Shown here: in pieces, positions 36,701 to 51,700 of the stretch
Layout of the letters: every line of letters begins with the position of its first letter
Position numbering within the stretch: the stretch's first letter is position 1
Assembly: GCF_040802235.1 (NCBI RefSeq)
Contig: NC_133166.1
Location: 7,626,001-7,690,000, forward strand
Length of the DNA stretch: 64,000 nt
Source of the DNA: Manis javanica
Lineage: Eukaryota > Chordata > Mammalia > Pholidota > Manidae
Direction: 5' to 3'
Notes under the pieces: model-generated
What the model was told of the DNA's origin: nothing
What the model saw: the letters and a program-made list of their open reading frames with translations, nothing else
Databases searched by the model: none
Position numbers and translations under genes: made by a program

Positions 36701-39700
36701 ACAAGGTTTCACCTAATTAAAAGATATATGTATGCAACATAAGTATTATAAAAATTTTCTTGACAAGACCTAATAGTTTTGCCTTTAAGAATATAGGAGA
36801 TGTGCAAATGTTTCTGAAACAAAGGTGAGATAGTGTTACATTTGAGTAAAAATAATTTAAGGCAGAGAATTGTTAAAAACAAATAAGTAAGCATCATATA
36901 ATATCATATATAGGGCAATGCTACAAAGTTTTAATGATGGGAATTTCATGAATGAACAATTCTCTGACAAGCAGTCTGCTGAAGAGCGAAGAGTCTGAGC
37001 AGTGAGGGGTCCAGGAGGGAACCCTAAATTTCACCAAGGAGAGAGAAGGAATGCTCACAGAGGCACAGGAAACCAAGCACATACACAAAAGGCAAGAGAG
37101 AAGGGCTTTTCAAACTGAACTACTGATTTATACCTTTAGCCCATTTTTTAAGTTCCTTATTTTTTTGATTGATATAAAAGAACACTTTACATAGTTGTGT
37201 GTTGAAGAGACCGGGACTCTGGAATTAGCTTGTCATAGTTTGAATCCAGGCTTTAAGACCTACTACCAAATAACACTGGGTGATTATTAACCCTGATTAT
37301 TAACCCAGAGGTTATTAACTTTTCTTTGCTGCGGTTTTCTCATAAATAAAATACAGGATAATATCAACACCTACCCTCATCACCATCCCCAACTAATCCT
37401 GCCTAACTTCATTCCTATCCCAGTGGTAGGAGACTAAATATTTCTCATCTGGGGAGAATAACTAGCCCAAAAGAAAAGACCTAGAGATTTTCAATGTTCT
37501 TGCCTCCCAAGAAAGCAACTGGAACAGGCATTCTCCATCTCTGTCTAATAAAGCTTCCCATTCAACAAATGCCACTGCTGCATACAAGGCTTGAATCAGC
37601 TTTTTATGGTCTCACTCCGAAATGAGAGAAGCTGTCAAAGATGACCAGCACTTGAAGAAAGCCTTCAACTTTAAAGATGTAGATCAAGCATACAAACTAA
37701 GCAAAACTGACTCAGTTTAAGAAGATACTGCAAGGAATGGAGGGACACTTAATCTCCAGATGCAAACTAATAAAAGTTCAAAAAAGAGGAAGGAGAGAAG
37801 AAATAATCAAAGGAAAAAATCTTTTCCTCCATCTGCAAGACATAGGTTACCAGACCGAAAGGCTCATTATGTGTCCAGCGCAGCATAAGAAAAAAACATA
37901 ACCGAGGACATAAGGAGTACAAAATATGTACAATACCTATTAAGAGAAGATACCAAAATCTTGCTTTAAAAAAAAAATCAGAGACAAGGAATCATTGATC
38001 AAATGGCAGTAAATTTATTGGCAGCAATCCTGAAGTCTAGTATTCCAACACAGAATGAGTTCAAAATTCTGAGCGTACAGCATTTTCAACAAAAGTTTTG
38101 TACGCAGCTAAACTATCAAAGAACTGTGTGTCGTTTAAATGACATTTTCAGACATGCAAGGTCTTTGGCTTTCATTTCAAGAAGTTTCTGAAGGATGTGC
38201 TAAAAAAACAGGGTAAACAAGAAAAAGGAATACACAAAACTTAGGAAACAGAAGATGCAGACCAGGAGAAAGTATACACTCAGATTTTTCAGTGAAGGAA
38301 GATTTCACAAGCATGAGCTATACCATGGGCAAAGAGAATCAGAGAATCCGGAGAGGCAGGATAGGAGCCTCAGGGGGGAAAATGAAATCTGCCAGATCAT
38401 CTGATGTGTTTAATCATACAAAGCATTGTGGTAAATTAGTGATAGATACATGGAGGGGGGAAAAAAAGGTATTCTAAATCAACAAGTGAAGCACAACTAC
38501 ATCTCAAGAAAACGCAACGAGGGAAAGTATCTGCAGGTTGGGAAAAGTGATATAAGAGAACTGAGAGCCTATTTTCCCTTTTAAGAAGTAAGTGGATAAT
38601 ATTGAAACTGAAAAATAAAGAAAAAGCATCATAAGCATATATTTATAAACATACAGACAGATATCTGAAGAAACCAATTTAAGAAGACTTTTAATCTTCA
38701 GAGAATCGCTGGTGGGATGAGCAGAGAAGTGGGATAAGAAACCACTGTTTTTCATTAGAAACTAAATAAAACTGCATGACATCTTATGAACTATGTATCT
38801 GTTACTTTGATAAAAATAAAAACCATAAAATTGTCATTATCATCATCAGCAATCACAATAGGAAAAGAATCAAGACTTGTAGAAGTGTTCACTGTTTACT
38901 GTGCCACTTGTTATCGTAACTTTCTTCTTGAACGATTGGAGATAAAATGAGATAGGAATCCAAATATTTATAGGTCTTGATACTGATTCATTTTGAATGA
39001 TAACGGGTAGAATGGAGTCAAACACAATTCCTACCTTTGTAACTTAAATAACTAGGTGAATGCAATGCCACCAAATGAAACAGAACATATGTTTAAGGGA
39101 GTAAGTGGAAGTGCAAGTTACAATGCTCAGGATACAAGACACAGAAACTAACTATCCACATAGTAGTAACACCATTTCAACAGTGGAGACTTCTTCCCTT
39201 ATGCCTTAAATTCTTCTATTCTTCTAGCGCTTAAGTCACTTTTTTTGATTCAGAATTATTTTTGGTTATAATATATTCACAAATCATCTTGAATAACTTA
39301 TTGTCAGACTTACCCAATTTTTAGTATACCGTGCTCTGCCTGAAGCAATTCCAAGTCTTTGGAAGAACACCTCAAAATCGTTACCAGATCCTAACTTGCT
39401 AATGCTTTTAGGGATAAAAATACAGGATTATTTGAGTAATTTCTTCATTGAGTACAGATTAAAGATTGATTAAACCCCATTCTTACTATAATAAATATAA
39501 TATTTAGATGTATTATCTTACATAAGAAGCAAAAAAACTGAGAGTATCACTTCTGATCACAGAGTATCCACTTCCATAAGACTTTTGGGTAGAGAAAACC
39601 ACTTCTTTTGGCTTCCTGGACCCAATTCCAGGGTGTGTGAGTGGAGGGGGGAGGGGTCCCCACACCAAAAACAAATGGTTCTCCCCCACTCCAGCTGGGT

Positions 39701-42700
39701 GTCCTACAATTCAAGTCGAATCTGACACTATCGACCCAGAGATAGGCTCAGATTCCACAAATTAAGTGCTCTGTACAAGACTGCTCCCCTAACGTGTTTG
39801 GAAGCCGATCACAAATCCAGATTGTTATAGATTGGAGGCTCCCATGACTCCCACCCTGGGTTCCATTAATTTTCTAGAGTGGCTCACAGAACTCAGAAAC
39901 ATTTCACTTACTAGATTTCTAATTTTTGTATAAAAGGATATAAATCAAGAACTGCCACATGGAAGGGAAGAATAGGGTAAGGTATGGGGAAATGGTGAGG
40001 AGCTTCCAGGCCCTCTCCAGGCTTGCTAGTCTCCCCGCATCTCCATGGGTTCACCAGTCCAGAAACCCTCTGAACCCAGTCCTTTTGGGTTTTTATGAGT
40101 CTCCATTACATACGCATAAGAGACCAAATCACTGGCCATTGGTGATGGGTCCAGCGTCCAGGCCCTCTTCCCTCCCCAGAGGTCGAGGAGGGTCCAAGGT
40201 CACCTCGTTAGCACAACCAGAGACACCTTTGTTGCTCTCAGCACTTAAGAAATTCCAAGGGATTTAGGAGCTCAGTGCCAGAAATGGGGAGGACAACTAA
40301 AAATATGTGTGTATATATATATATATATATAAAATATATATATGTATATTTATTATAAACCACAATATTACAATTGTGTCACTATTTTTTTTCAAGATGC
40401 ACTAAGTTGGAAAATCATTTCCTTTTTATCTATTTTATCATCTTTATTTGTAATACATGATAAAGAAGGAATCTTTTCAATAATTCAGTTGTAAATCCTA
40501 GTCCTAAAAATTTTTATTATCCATACTGTTGACTACAATCCCAAACTATTGAGATATTTGTTCTTCTTTCGTTGTTTACGAAGATACAGCTAATACTGAA
40601 ATAATGTCTGTATTTTTTTCTTAGAGTAATCAAAACATTTGCTAATGGTATGATATTCAGGAAAAAGAAATTTATAGTGACAAAGGGACAGAAATGTCAA
40701 GGGGGATATTTCCTTCTCATTATTTTACCTTTGACTTATATCCCCCATATGACCTATTTAAAAGAGACCATTTTTTGATGGTCTACAGATTTAACTTCAA
40801 AGCACATAGTGATATTTTACTTATGAATCTAAGCATTGTTTTTGCCTTATCAGATGGAAAATTCTGAAAAATAAAAATTTTATTATTAGTGATTGAAAGA
40901 AAGTGCCATTTTTCAGCACAATCCCATACTGAATTCAGGAGGGACTTGATTGATTGTTTACCTGGGCACGCCACTGATCTCGGGGGAAGGACTTCTCGCA
41001 TTCCAGCTCTCGTACAGAGACTTACCTTCAAAGCCGTCATCAGGGCTTTGGAGCTACACAAGTTAAAAGGAAAAAAAAGATAATATTTATAAATTGGATG
41101 TTTCAAAATTTTAAATGTCCACTAACATGGGAATGAATAGCTAAACTATATTCAGCAAAACAAGGGAGGTCTGTCATACATTAACACTCAGTAAGGATTA
41201 CAATGAGTTTCTGACAATATGGGGAAATTCTCATGTTATTAGGTATTAGGTATAAAAAATGCATGCAGTGTATAGAAAAGAAGGCTATACCAAAATATTG
41301 CCAAGCCATTGTACTCAGATGAATGGCCATATTGAAAGGGATTTTTGGTTTATTTTTCTGAATTGATGGAGACTATGCCCCAAATCATCTTTCTCCTTCC
41401 ATTATAAAAAAGTCAATGAAAGGAAGTAAGCTAGTTCAGGAAAGTGTTTCTTTTAATATTGCTTCTTGCCAGCAAGGTTGCTAAGTCATTAAATAATACA
41501 TAGCAAAACACATGCAATATTATTTTATTTAATTAATTGTATATGTATTGTAATGACATTAAACACTGGGCTTTAAATACATTTTCTGGTTTTATAAATG
41601 AGAAAATTAAGGGAGCAAAATAGGACCTACATTGAATTCTACACTCAGAACGTTAGATGTTATGCCAAAAACCTTCAACAAACTTTAATTAATGCTCCAT
41701 ATTCACAGGTTATTGAACAACATAAGGTGTGCAATGTTTTTATTCTGTATTTAATGGAAGTCCTATGTTCTATTTTTCAACTCATTCAATTTAAAAATGG
41801 TTAGTACCTATGTGGCTGGAGACTTTTTGTGAATGCCAGGGATACAAAGCTCAAGAAGACACATTACATACTCTCTACTAGTGGAAATTGCAAATAAAAA
41901 TGTGAAATTCAATGTGCCAAGTGCTGTAATAGAGTACCTGCAAAGGTCTATGGGAACACAGATTTGCATTAGCCTGGCGAAAAAGTCAGCTATGTCAATG
42001 TCTTAACTTGTAAAATATGAGTAAATAAAGCAACAAAATAACGTCACTCAAGCTTATAAATTCACACAAAACTTTGACGTAAGGGACAATACCACTTGAT
42101 CTATTCTAAGAAATGCAAATCTGGAATATTATAGAAATCTATTACTAAATTCTCAGTTTATTACTAAACTTTGAAATGCTATAAATCCTTCTCTCAAAAC
42201 AAAAAAAAAGAATAAAACAAAACTAAAAATTGTCAAGCATCACATAATTTCAAACCTAACCCAAAGAGTAGTGTTTTTGCAATTATCCTGGGGTGACATG
42301 AACACAACTAGTAAGCAAATACAACGGCCATTCTTGGCATTTACCTTGAATTGCATGCATGGCGCTAACTTTCTGAAGTGCCTGTTTCAGACATTTACAT
42401 TTTTACACATTCCATGAAAATCAATAAAACTGCAGGCAAATGGCATGAATAGATTTTTTCAAATGAATTTTTTTCTATTCCTATAGAATTTGTAAGATTA
42501 AAGTCTATGCTTTCGAAATTAAAAGATGTCGTATTTAAAAAGCTTAGTCTTGGTGATAGTTAAGTCTTATTTAAAAACCCTATCTGAAGGGAAATCATTT
42601 TTCTTGGTAATTGTACTTCAATTGGTAATTGTATTAAATAGGTAAATCTTTTTTCCCTTCCCAGTTCAAATCACTTAATTGGTGGTAACAACAAAAATTG

Positions 42701-45700
42701 GCCATGCAAAGACTTGATCATTATGGCTAACTTGAGGGCCAGTGGGTCTATGGGGCAGAAGAACTAAAGCGTTGCCTGGCCGTCCTCTCAGAATTCGGGT
42801 AATACCTCTTCACCAGGTCCAGTATCTTGCGCTGCTGTTGGACCAAGATAACCCGAGCTCTCAGCCGGGCCCAGTGTAACTCAATGGACTGTAGTGCAAA
42901 GCAATGAGACAGGAAGGGAGGTCTGCGGTCTCACCCAGCCTCTGCCCAAACTGATCTGACCCCGGGAGAAAACATTCGGTGTTTTATGCATACTTTCTCA
43001 ATCAGTTCGAAACTCGAACTCTTCCTGCATCCTGAGTTCACTGGTTATCACTGTATTAAGATGTATAAACCCGTTTTGAAATGAAGGAATTCAATGACAG
43101 GACCAAGTCCTAATTCAGCTACTGTATAAACTGTGTAACTGTGCAAGTCCTAATTCAGCTACTGTATAAACTGTGTAACTGTGGTGGCCAATGCTTTTTT
43201 GAGTCCAGTTTTCTAGTTTCTATAAGGGGATGACAGATGGGTGAGGTGGGGAGAAATGGGGTAATGTGTGTAAAGAACTTATTAGACATACTGTTCTATG
43301 GAGTGGCTATTTGCTACACGAAAAAAAGACCAGTCATAAAGCAATGCAGGAGCTTGACATGACAATAGTACTTCAAGAAACGTCATTTATAGAACTCAGA
43401 TTTTCTAATATTATATGTAATTCTTTTTACCTCCTTTGTTAGGCTGTATACCAAGTGGTACATCAGTGGGGTGCAATCAATTCTCAGAGTGTAATTTCCT
43501 GAAAGATAGAGATTTTTTTTTTACTTCATTTCTTTATTTTTTATATTGTTCAAAGACCACTACTAACCCCTTAGCCAGACTGATCCTATGAAACCTAAGC
43601 CTAGTCAAAACTTTCTAATTCATCACTTAATAAAACCCATCCTCCTCACCACGGGCCTCAGTGCCAACAGGAAACAACTCCTGGTCACCTCTCCAAATCT
43701 TCACCTCCCACTCCGCCCAAGCAGACTCCTTTTCAGGGTCTTTGCATGTACTGTCCCCTCAGCTTGGAACAGTGCCCTGCATTATGTCTGCATAACTTAC
43801 TCCCTTACTTCACTTAGACCTTAAAATAACATTTTCGGAGAGTTTCCCCTGAATGCCATACATAAAAAAGCACAGTCTCCTCTCTTTATCCCAGCAATGC
43901 TTTCTCTCTTGACCTTGGCTATTTTTTTCCTTATCATCTACCTAACATGCTGAATGTTTGTCTTTTTTATTTTCCATCCTCCCACCAGACTAACATGGAG
44001 TAGGAATTCACTGGGAGCAGGAATTCTCTTTCATTTACTGCTCTATCTCCAGGGCTTGGAACCATCCTGGCATTTAGCATTTACCCAGTAAATATTTATT
44101 GTAAAAATACATTTGCAAGCCACGTGCTTTCCAGCTGGTTCTGAATAGACAGCAGAGATGGCATCCCCATTCCTGAGGAATTCTATGCCTCATGAGTTTG
44201 AGAGTCTAGCAAACCAGCCAGGAGAGGAGGGGCCCTTGGGAAGCTGTGGGAGCACAGGGAGGGGAGGCTAAATCAGGATGGGGGCCTGCGGAAGGGAAAG
44301 TTAAGACAACTTCATCAAGGAGTACCCTATACAATGCCCAGCATTGCAAACATCCACGGAGCACTCAGAGAATGGCAAGCAGCTCTCATCCCAAAGCTTA
44401 AGATCCCTGTCTGGGAACTGCAAAAGTCCAATCTTTAAAAAGAAGTAGATACCCAAGCAGAATTATTCATGGAACTTGAAAAGCTGATACGAAAATTCAA
44501 CTGGAAGAATAAATATATACAAATAGCCAATGCAACTTTTGAAGCAGAAGAATCACTGGTGAGAGTATAAATCAGAGGGGCAGGGGAGGTAGTTTGGTGG
44601 CATTTACCACAGTGCAATGTACACAGCCTACCCATGACTAGGCAATGATACTTGTGGCTCTGCTCTCTACCCTCTCCTTATATAGACAAAGGCAGGCAAA
44701 TAAAAAACACATTCATGAGAACTGAAGCAATCTGACCATCAGTAAGAGCATTGATGCATAAATTGCTCTGTTGAATACAGTATAAGTCTTATTTTCAAAC
44801 AAAGTAGATCTTTACACATCGAGAAGTTTTCCATAAAATGTTGTTGAATGAAAAAGGCAAAGTGCAGAAGCATTTAACCGTAACATACCAGAAGCTATGC
44901 CTAAAGGAGCGACGAGCCACAGAATGTACTGGTTAGAAGGATAAAGTTGAAACAATCGGTTTGAGTTTCAGCTCGATCCTTTACTACCCATGTGACCTTG
45001 GGAAAGTTTTTTAATCTCTCAATCTCACTTTCCTCTTAGACACAAAGGAGATAATGAGGGACTTATCTTAAGGGTTATTGCCAAGTATTACATAAATTTT
45101 TACATGTAAAACACTTAAGACAGTACCTGCTACACTTACTGGTACTTCGTGTGAGCTCAATTCTAGATATGAATGTCAATGTGATGGAAACCCCCCGAAC
45201 AGTAGTACCTTCAGAGACATGGCTAAATTTGAAGTAGGGATTTTTGCTTTCTTTGTAAATTTTCCATTTTAACATGAGAAAGCCAATATATCACTTATCA
45301 GATTATTTGATAAATGAACACTTAATGAAATTTTAAATATAAAATGAAGTACCAGAGATGGAGGTGAGAAAATGGAGACACAGAAAGGAAAAACCTGCAG
45401 TCACACAAATAGGAAGCGGTGGTGACAGGAGGAAGGTCAGGCCCTTAGCCATGAACCTAAGAGAAGCAAAGGACAACTGAAATGTACTGTGTAAACTATA
45501 GGGGACGATGGAGTTGAGACATGCAGACAAAGAAGAAAATGTAAATGCCAACATGCCTCCATCAAAATGCCATGTCTCGATCACTGTTGACATGGCAAAT
45601 TTGCTAATGCACTAAAGATCTGAAAAGTCCACCTTTCAATTATTTGTTGCACCTATGTAACAAATGTTTATTTAATGAGACATCGGGAATCCAGGAGTTA

Positions 45701-48700
45701 TCAAGCAAGATCCTGTCTGCTCCTTGCTGAGTATATAGTTTAGTAAAGGAGGGGATGTGGCTTCTCTGAAAAAGTAACATTTCAGGGGAGACCATAAGAA
45801 TAAGAAACTGTACAACAGCAATCTGAATACAGAGATCAGCAGTTGCAACGGCTGGGAAGTTGCACATGGTTAAAAACAGAAAGATTAATGAGTGAGTCTG
45901 GAATGTAGTGACAACGGATTGTTTGATCTTCTTGCAAACAGACCTGGGATTGCCCTTCAGTCTGAATCTGCTTATTAAAAGCAAATCCATTCTTAAAGAC
46001 CTGTCTTAAAAATCTCTCTCATTTCTCAAGCCTTTCCTGAAGTTGCTGTTATTCTCTCCTCTAAATTCCAGACTAGTCAGATTATATGCTTCTTCTAATA
46101 TATACAATGTCTTGAACCCAAGCACAAGACTGTTGTTTACTAACCTCTGATTCTTTTGAAATACTGGAAATTTCACTGCATAGAGAGATTCTCAGTAAAT
46201 ATTTGTTGAATTGAAAAAAAATTTAAGAAGATAAATACTCGGTGAAAGATGAGATATTGGACATCAGCATTGTTTCAAAATGTGTATGCATGTGTGATAT
46301 GATGATGAAATAGGGGTTAAGTCAAATTAGACTTTTTTCTTGCTACCTCCCTCTAAAATCATAGAAACCTGTAGTTCCATGATTTACTTATTCATTTAAT
46401 AGGTCTTTACTGAATTCCTACCATATATGAGGTAATCTGCCCGACGAAACAAATCAGAACTGCTTTCCCAAATCAGTACTCCAGGGATCATGCTGCAGAC
46501 TGCCTAACCACGTGTTAATGGATTTGTCTTCCTAGTTAGTGCATAATTTATGAACTGCTACTACCATTTTCACACCTTTTCCTATGAGACCGATGATATT
46601 CACCTTCAATAGAAGAGTCAGCATTAATATAGGCCACACCACGCTCTTGAAGGAGTCTGGAATTCTCCTTTAATAAAAAGAAAGAAAGCCATAAACATGT
46701 AGTCATAACCTCCCCCTAAAAAATGCCTATCTATACCTGCTATCTGCAGATTTCTGATTTAAAATGGCCCAAGTTAACCACAAATTTGATATATAAGGTT
46801 CTGAAAAGAGAGTTTAAAGAATTCCAATAAATATGAATGGAAAGAAATAACAAACAAAACATTTTTAAGACTAAAATTTAAGATGAAACTGTCTACACGC
46901 TTAATGTGGTAAATGGAAAAGGAGTTGATTTCTTAACTACTCTAGTTTATTCCTCAGGAAATTCTCTTAGCAAATGAACGATTCAAGAAACCCTTTTGGT
47001 AGAAGAATTCCTATGGACATCTAATTATTTAAGTAGAGAATCTTGTCTGATTCACAGGGAACGAGCTATTTCAAATTCACAGATTAAAAATACCTGGTTA
47101 AATCAGGTCTTTGGACCCTGAAACATGAAGGTAAATCCTCCTGTAGGATGGCACCACCTACTGGTCAATATTAATCACTGCACAGCTTTAAAACAGGAGC
47201 AGTTTTTAAAATATAAAGTGGATTCTCTATCTCCAAAACATGCAAAATAAGCATCTAGACTGTAAGAAAGAAAGTCGGAAAAACATGCAACTCTAGATGA
47301 CAAAAAAAGCTAAGTCATCCTCAAAATATTTAGGCTTTTCTGATGCCAGCATAAATCTTTCTTGTCTGCGGGAGCACCAGGCCTATTAAATATTCTGTTG
47401 GGAATTTCTGCTTCACTTTTAGCATGATTTAATTTAGAGCAGATCATTATGATATGAGGAAGACAAATGTGAAAGGTGTATCTTACGGTACAAGCTCATG
47501 TGGTTACCATTAGGAGAAAATTTGGAAAAGGTAATAGAAACATGCTATTGTATTCTGATGTTTGGTTTCTAGTGACTTTCTTATTTACTATCACAATTCC
47601 CAGAAAATGAAGATAAATAATTTTGACAGTTGACATTAAGTGGCTTTAAATGTTCAAATGAAACAATTCTTTAGTTGATGGGAGATTTTTATTGTCGGTT
47701 TTTGAACAGGTTATGTTGTTTCACATTTTCTGGAAAAAAGCTTGAACTTCCTCACTGGATTTACGTGTCAATTACATCTCTGAGAATTAATTCCTAAATG
47801 CTTTATTATTATGAAAATATATATTGTAGCAAATTACAACGAACCTCTGCCCACTCAGTAGAACCAAGGAGACCAAATTCTTCTGCATCCCAGCTTGCAA
47901 ACAAGATTGTTCTTCTAGGCCTCCACCCTAAAATACATATGTGTACACATAAATGCTGGGAAAATGCATAATGTAGCCAAGACATTGCCCCAACAGAAAA
48001 ACAAAAGATAAACTTCATTAGCTGTTTTGGAAGGGTGAAATATGGGGAGATTCTTTACTTATGTAACTGCTTTTGTAATATTTTCAGCTGGTTTGTCAAT
48101 ACAAAACAGCATATTTGTAATGAAAAGGAGAAAAACATAGACATAGTAAACATTGTAGGAAGTCATAAAATATTCTAATAGATTTATAATGACTGGATAT
48201 GCACAGGAAGCCAGCTGGGCTCCTAAATGAAAGAAGAAAATGCTAGATGTGTTCTGTGTTCGGAGAACAGACACAACTGAGAAAAAAACCCTCTATGACA
48301 CTTCCATGTTGCTTTGGTATCACACAAACAATTGCTCAGTGTCAGTGGGTTGAGTAATATCATTCCACTCTCTGCCAGAATTACTCAATGAGGCTCAGTT
48401 AGCAAGAACAGTAATTTAGTAGCGAGATTTTAGGCCTGAAGTTAAAATCGACTTTACTTCAAATCCCGGTTCTTTACTTACCAGCAGTATGACCAAGAGA
48501 AGGTTGTTCAAATTGACTAAGCTTCCCCCTCTTTATCTGTACCCCAGGAATAGCAGAGTAAAGTGATGAAGAAACTACTTAATCATTGGAGGGATTAAGT
48601 GGAATAATCTTTACAAAAAATACAACACTTAATAAGTTCTCCTAAAATTGTAAGTTGTCATTACTGTAGTAAATATTTCATTTGTGTTCATTAAGCATGT

Positions 48701-51700
48701 GTATTCCTGAGTCCAGTGTTCTATTTCTTTTGTTTGCTAATGGTATTATTCATACTATTGATTATTATTCCCCATCATTTCAATCCTTGGGTGTACTCTG
48801 TCACTGTCACTAAGATGTTTTGCATTTACCACAGAATCTTTCAAAATCATGAAACAAAAAGATTTGTAATGATATTAAACACTATCAAATCCATGAGCTA
48901 TGTAGATTCAGGTCTCCATAGTTTTCTAAAAATATAAGATAGCTGTGTAGAAAAAAGAGAGCACATTTACATTTTATTTTAAAGAGATACATCATAGTTT
49001 TGTGGACCAGTAGCCAGATATGTGAGTTTAAGTCCCAGTTCTCTGACTCTGACACACTCTAGTTATGTAACCGTGGGTGAATTACTTGATTCTGTAAACC
49101 TTGGTTAGCTTATTTTTAAAAAGAGGACAAAAATTACCAAGTAAACTTCTCCCTCACTGTTATGTATTCAAAAACACAACACATGTAAAAACACAGTTTC
49201 TCTGAGGAAACGAGCACCATCCATACAAAATTAACATATTTCTACCATTGTTTTTATTGTCGCTCAAAAAATAGGGATTGCAATTACAGCCCCCAGACTG
49301 TTCGAAGGGCCAGTAAACAGAGTGGTCTTTCTCCTCTATATGCGCAATGATTATTTTTTAAAGCAATCATTTGAACTAAATGTTATCTTGGTTTTCATAG
49401 GAAGAGTCTAAAATGACTGAAGTAATGGTGCTAGAGCATAAACCTAAATTTTGGGCAAGTGCACAGAGGTTGGGGGTGGGAGAATGCAGACATCAAGATT
49501 TGGGTAAGATCCTATTAGGCAGCAAGACCACTGTTTTCTGAATAAACTTCGATTTCTGACCAGCACACTCTGGCTTATGATCTAATTTTGGAGTGTCCTG
49601 TCTGAAGAAACTCAGCTCCATCTTCTTAGTTGCCAAGAGCAACTGCTGACAGTATAATTCTTTTATTTAAGGTTATAATTTTATATATAACTACCAATAT
49701 TATAAATATTAATATATAAGTTAATGCAAAAGTAAACAATATAATTAACCAACCCGAGTAACATACCCACTAGTTACTGAAAGCTGCCCTATGTAAGTAC
49801 TGCTAAGTACTCACTCCTAATAAGCTGATGTAGTTTGCATGTATCTTCTCAAACGATCCTTCACACAGACCTATGAGGTGGTGGTTTCCTATACTCACTT
49901 TACAGAAGACTACACTGAGATTCTGAGAGGTTGGTCTTTTTACTTGCTGTTTATGTTACCTTCTTTTTTCAGTGTTCCAAAACTCCTCACAATTTCATGT
50001 ACAACAGCTGCTCCACTCTGAGGGTCAATGCCACCAAACACCCATGAGTCACGATGACCTCCAAGAATGACATATCTGTCTAGAAAGCAGTGTTGCAAAA
50101 TTACTTATTGTCATTCCATGTCAATAACAGAGCAAATTGCAATGAATCAATAGCATCGAAACACAGAGCACTCATGACTCTAAGAAAGATAGCAAGGTTC
50201 TTGAGGACGTCTGTAAATACATTATTTTATTCCGATTTTGATAGATGAAGAAATTATAAATGGGATAAGAAACTATTCAATATATTACAGTAACTGTAAG
50301 TATATAAGTAATGATAAGTATACATTATGTTATCCACTTCTTTATAAAATTCTCTATTACTCTTTTACTTACCCCTGTGCGTGCAGTATTTTCAGAGCAC
50401 AAGAACACAGTGGTTATAAAGCAAGTTCTCCACTTCCTATTCTTTTTATTCAATTTTTAAGGTATAGCTAAGACTTTACCCCTCAATGAAACTTTACTGC
50501 TTTCCACTGGGGGAGGGAATTGCTCCACTATCCAGCTCTCAGGACAAACCTTTCCTATCTGATAAAGTATTTACCACACGAACATGTATGGCTCCTTGTT
50601 TCTAGTCTGTGTCTTTTTTTTTTTTTTTTAATCCCTCCTTTTCCAATGCCTAGCACAGAACTGGCACAGAAAAGGTGCTCAGTAAGATGCAATAAACAGC
50701 CAGTGACATATTATTTAGTACTCATTGGAAGCATATCAATATTATTTCTCCTGACAGAAAGCACTGGCTGCTTGTAAAAAAGACATGCACTTTAACTATA
50801 CCTGTGTTTATAAGAAACACATAACCATGTAATTCCTAAGGGACTGAAACATAATGAAGTAAGGCTATTTATGAAATGTATGAGTCATCTGAAATCCTAT
50901 GGAAACCATGTGTTTATATATTTCACTGATTTCCATGGAAAATAAAACCATGTGAAGGATTCATTACTTCTAGGTTGCCTTAATTTTCTAAGTGTTATCT
51001 CTTCTGTAGATGTTTATAGTTATTCAGAAGATATTTCCTCATGTAAAACATCGTAAGTAAATTCAGAAAACAGAGAAAACACCTCGAAACGATCTCCTCC
51101 TGCCCTTCCTTCCTTGGTCCTTTAATGGAAGCATGTGCAGTTTATCCTAACCATGGTCATCTGAGCAACCCCAAGATTTCCCTTTCTTCATAATGTGCAT
51201 CGGTATTCAAAATTGCCTCATTTTCATGTATTTTGTGTTCATGTACATTCCACTGAGGGGCTGAGGGGTGCTTTCTTTGGTTCACCCTACATTCTCAAAG
51301 CTCAGAACAGTACGCAACACGGAAGAATTGCTCAAGTGATATTTGAAGAGCAAATGATTCATTTACCTGGCTCTACAGCTCCTCTGAGAGTCCCGATCAC
51401 ATTGTAAATTCTTGTCACTTTATTGTTGGAATGGATGTGCATCTTGACTTTTCTAATGAAAAACAAAGCTCACATTCTAAAAATACTGGTTAACAGTTTG
51501 CCACCCCCAATTTTTAAATCATACGTCATTTTAACGACTTCTGTACACGGGCAAGAATTACATCGGCCCATTGTCCAACTTCAATGACGTAAGCATATTC
51601 CCCTCTCCAACCTGTGGTTTTATCTCCTGCTGGTACTAGACAATTCACTTCTGCAGGCAACCTCTGTAATTGTTTTTTCAAAAAGGTTTTGTCCCCCTAA

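Noticed and set aside
41020-41026. Ending FOLH1 exon 14 at the GTAAGT inside it
   Set aside because: Conserved protein reads straight through to 40962, and the resulting 92-nt exon keeps the phase with exon 15.
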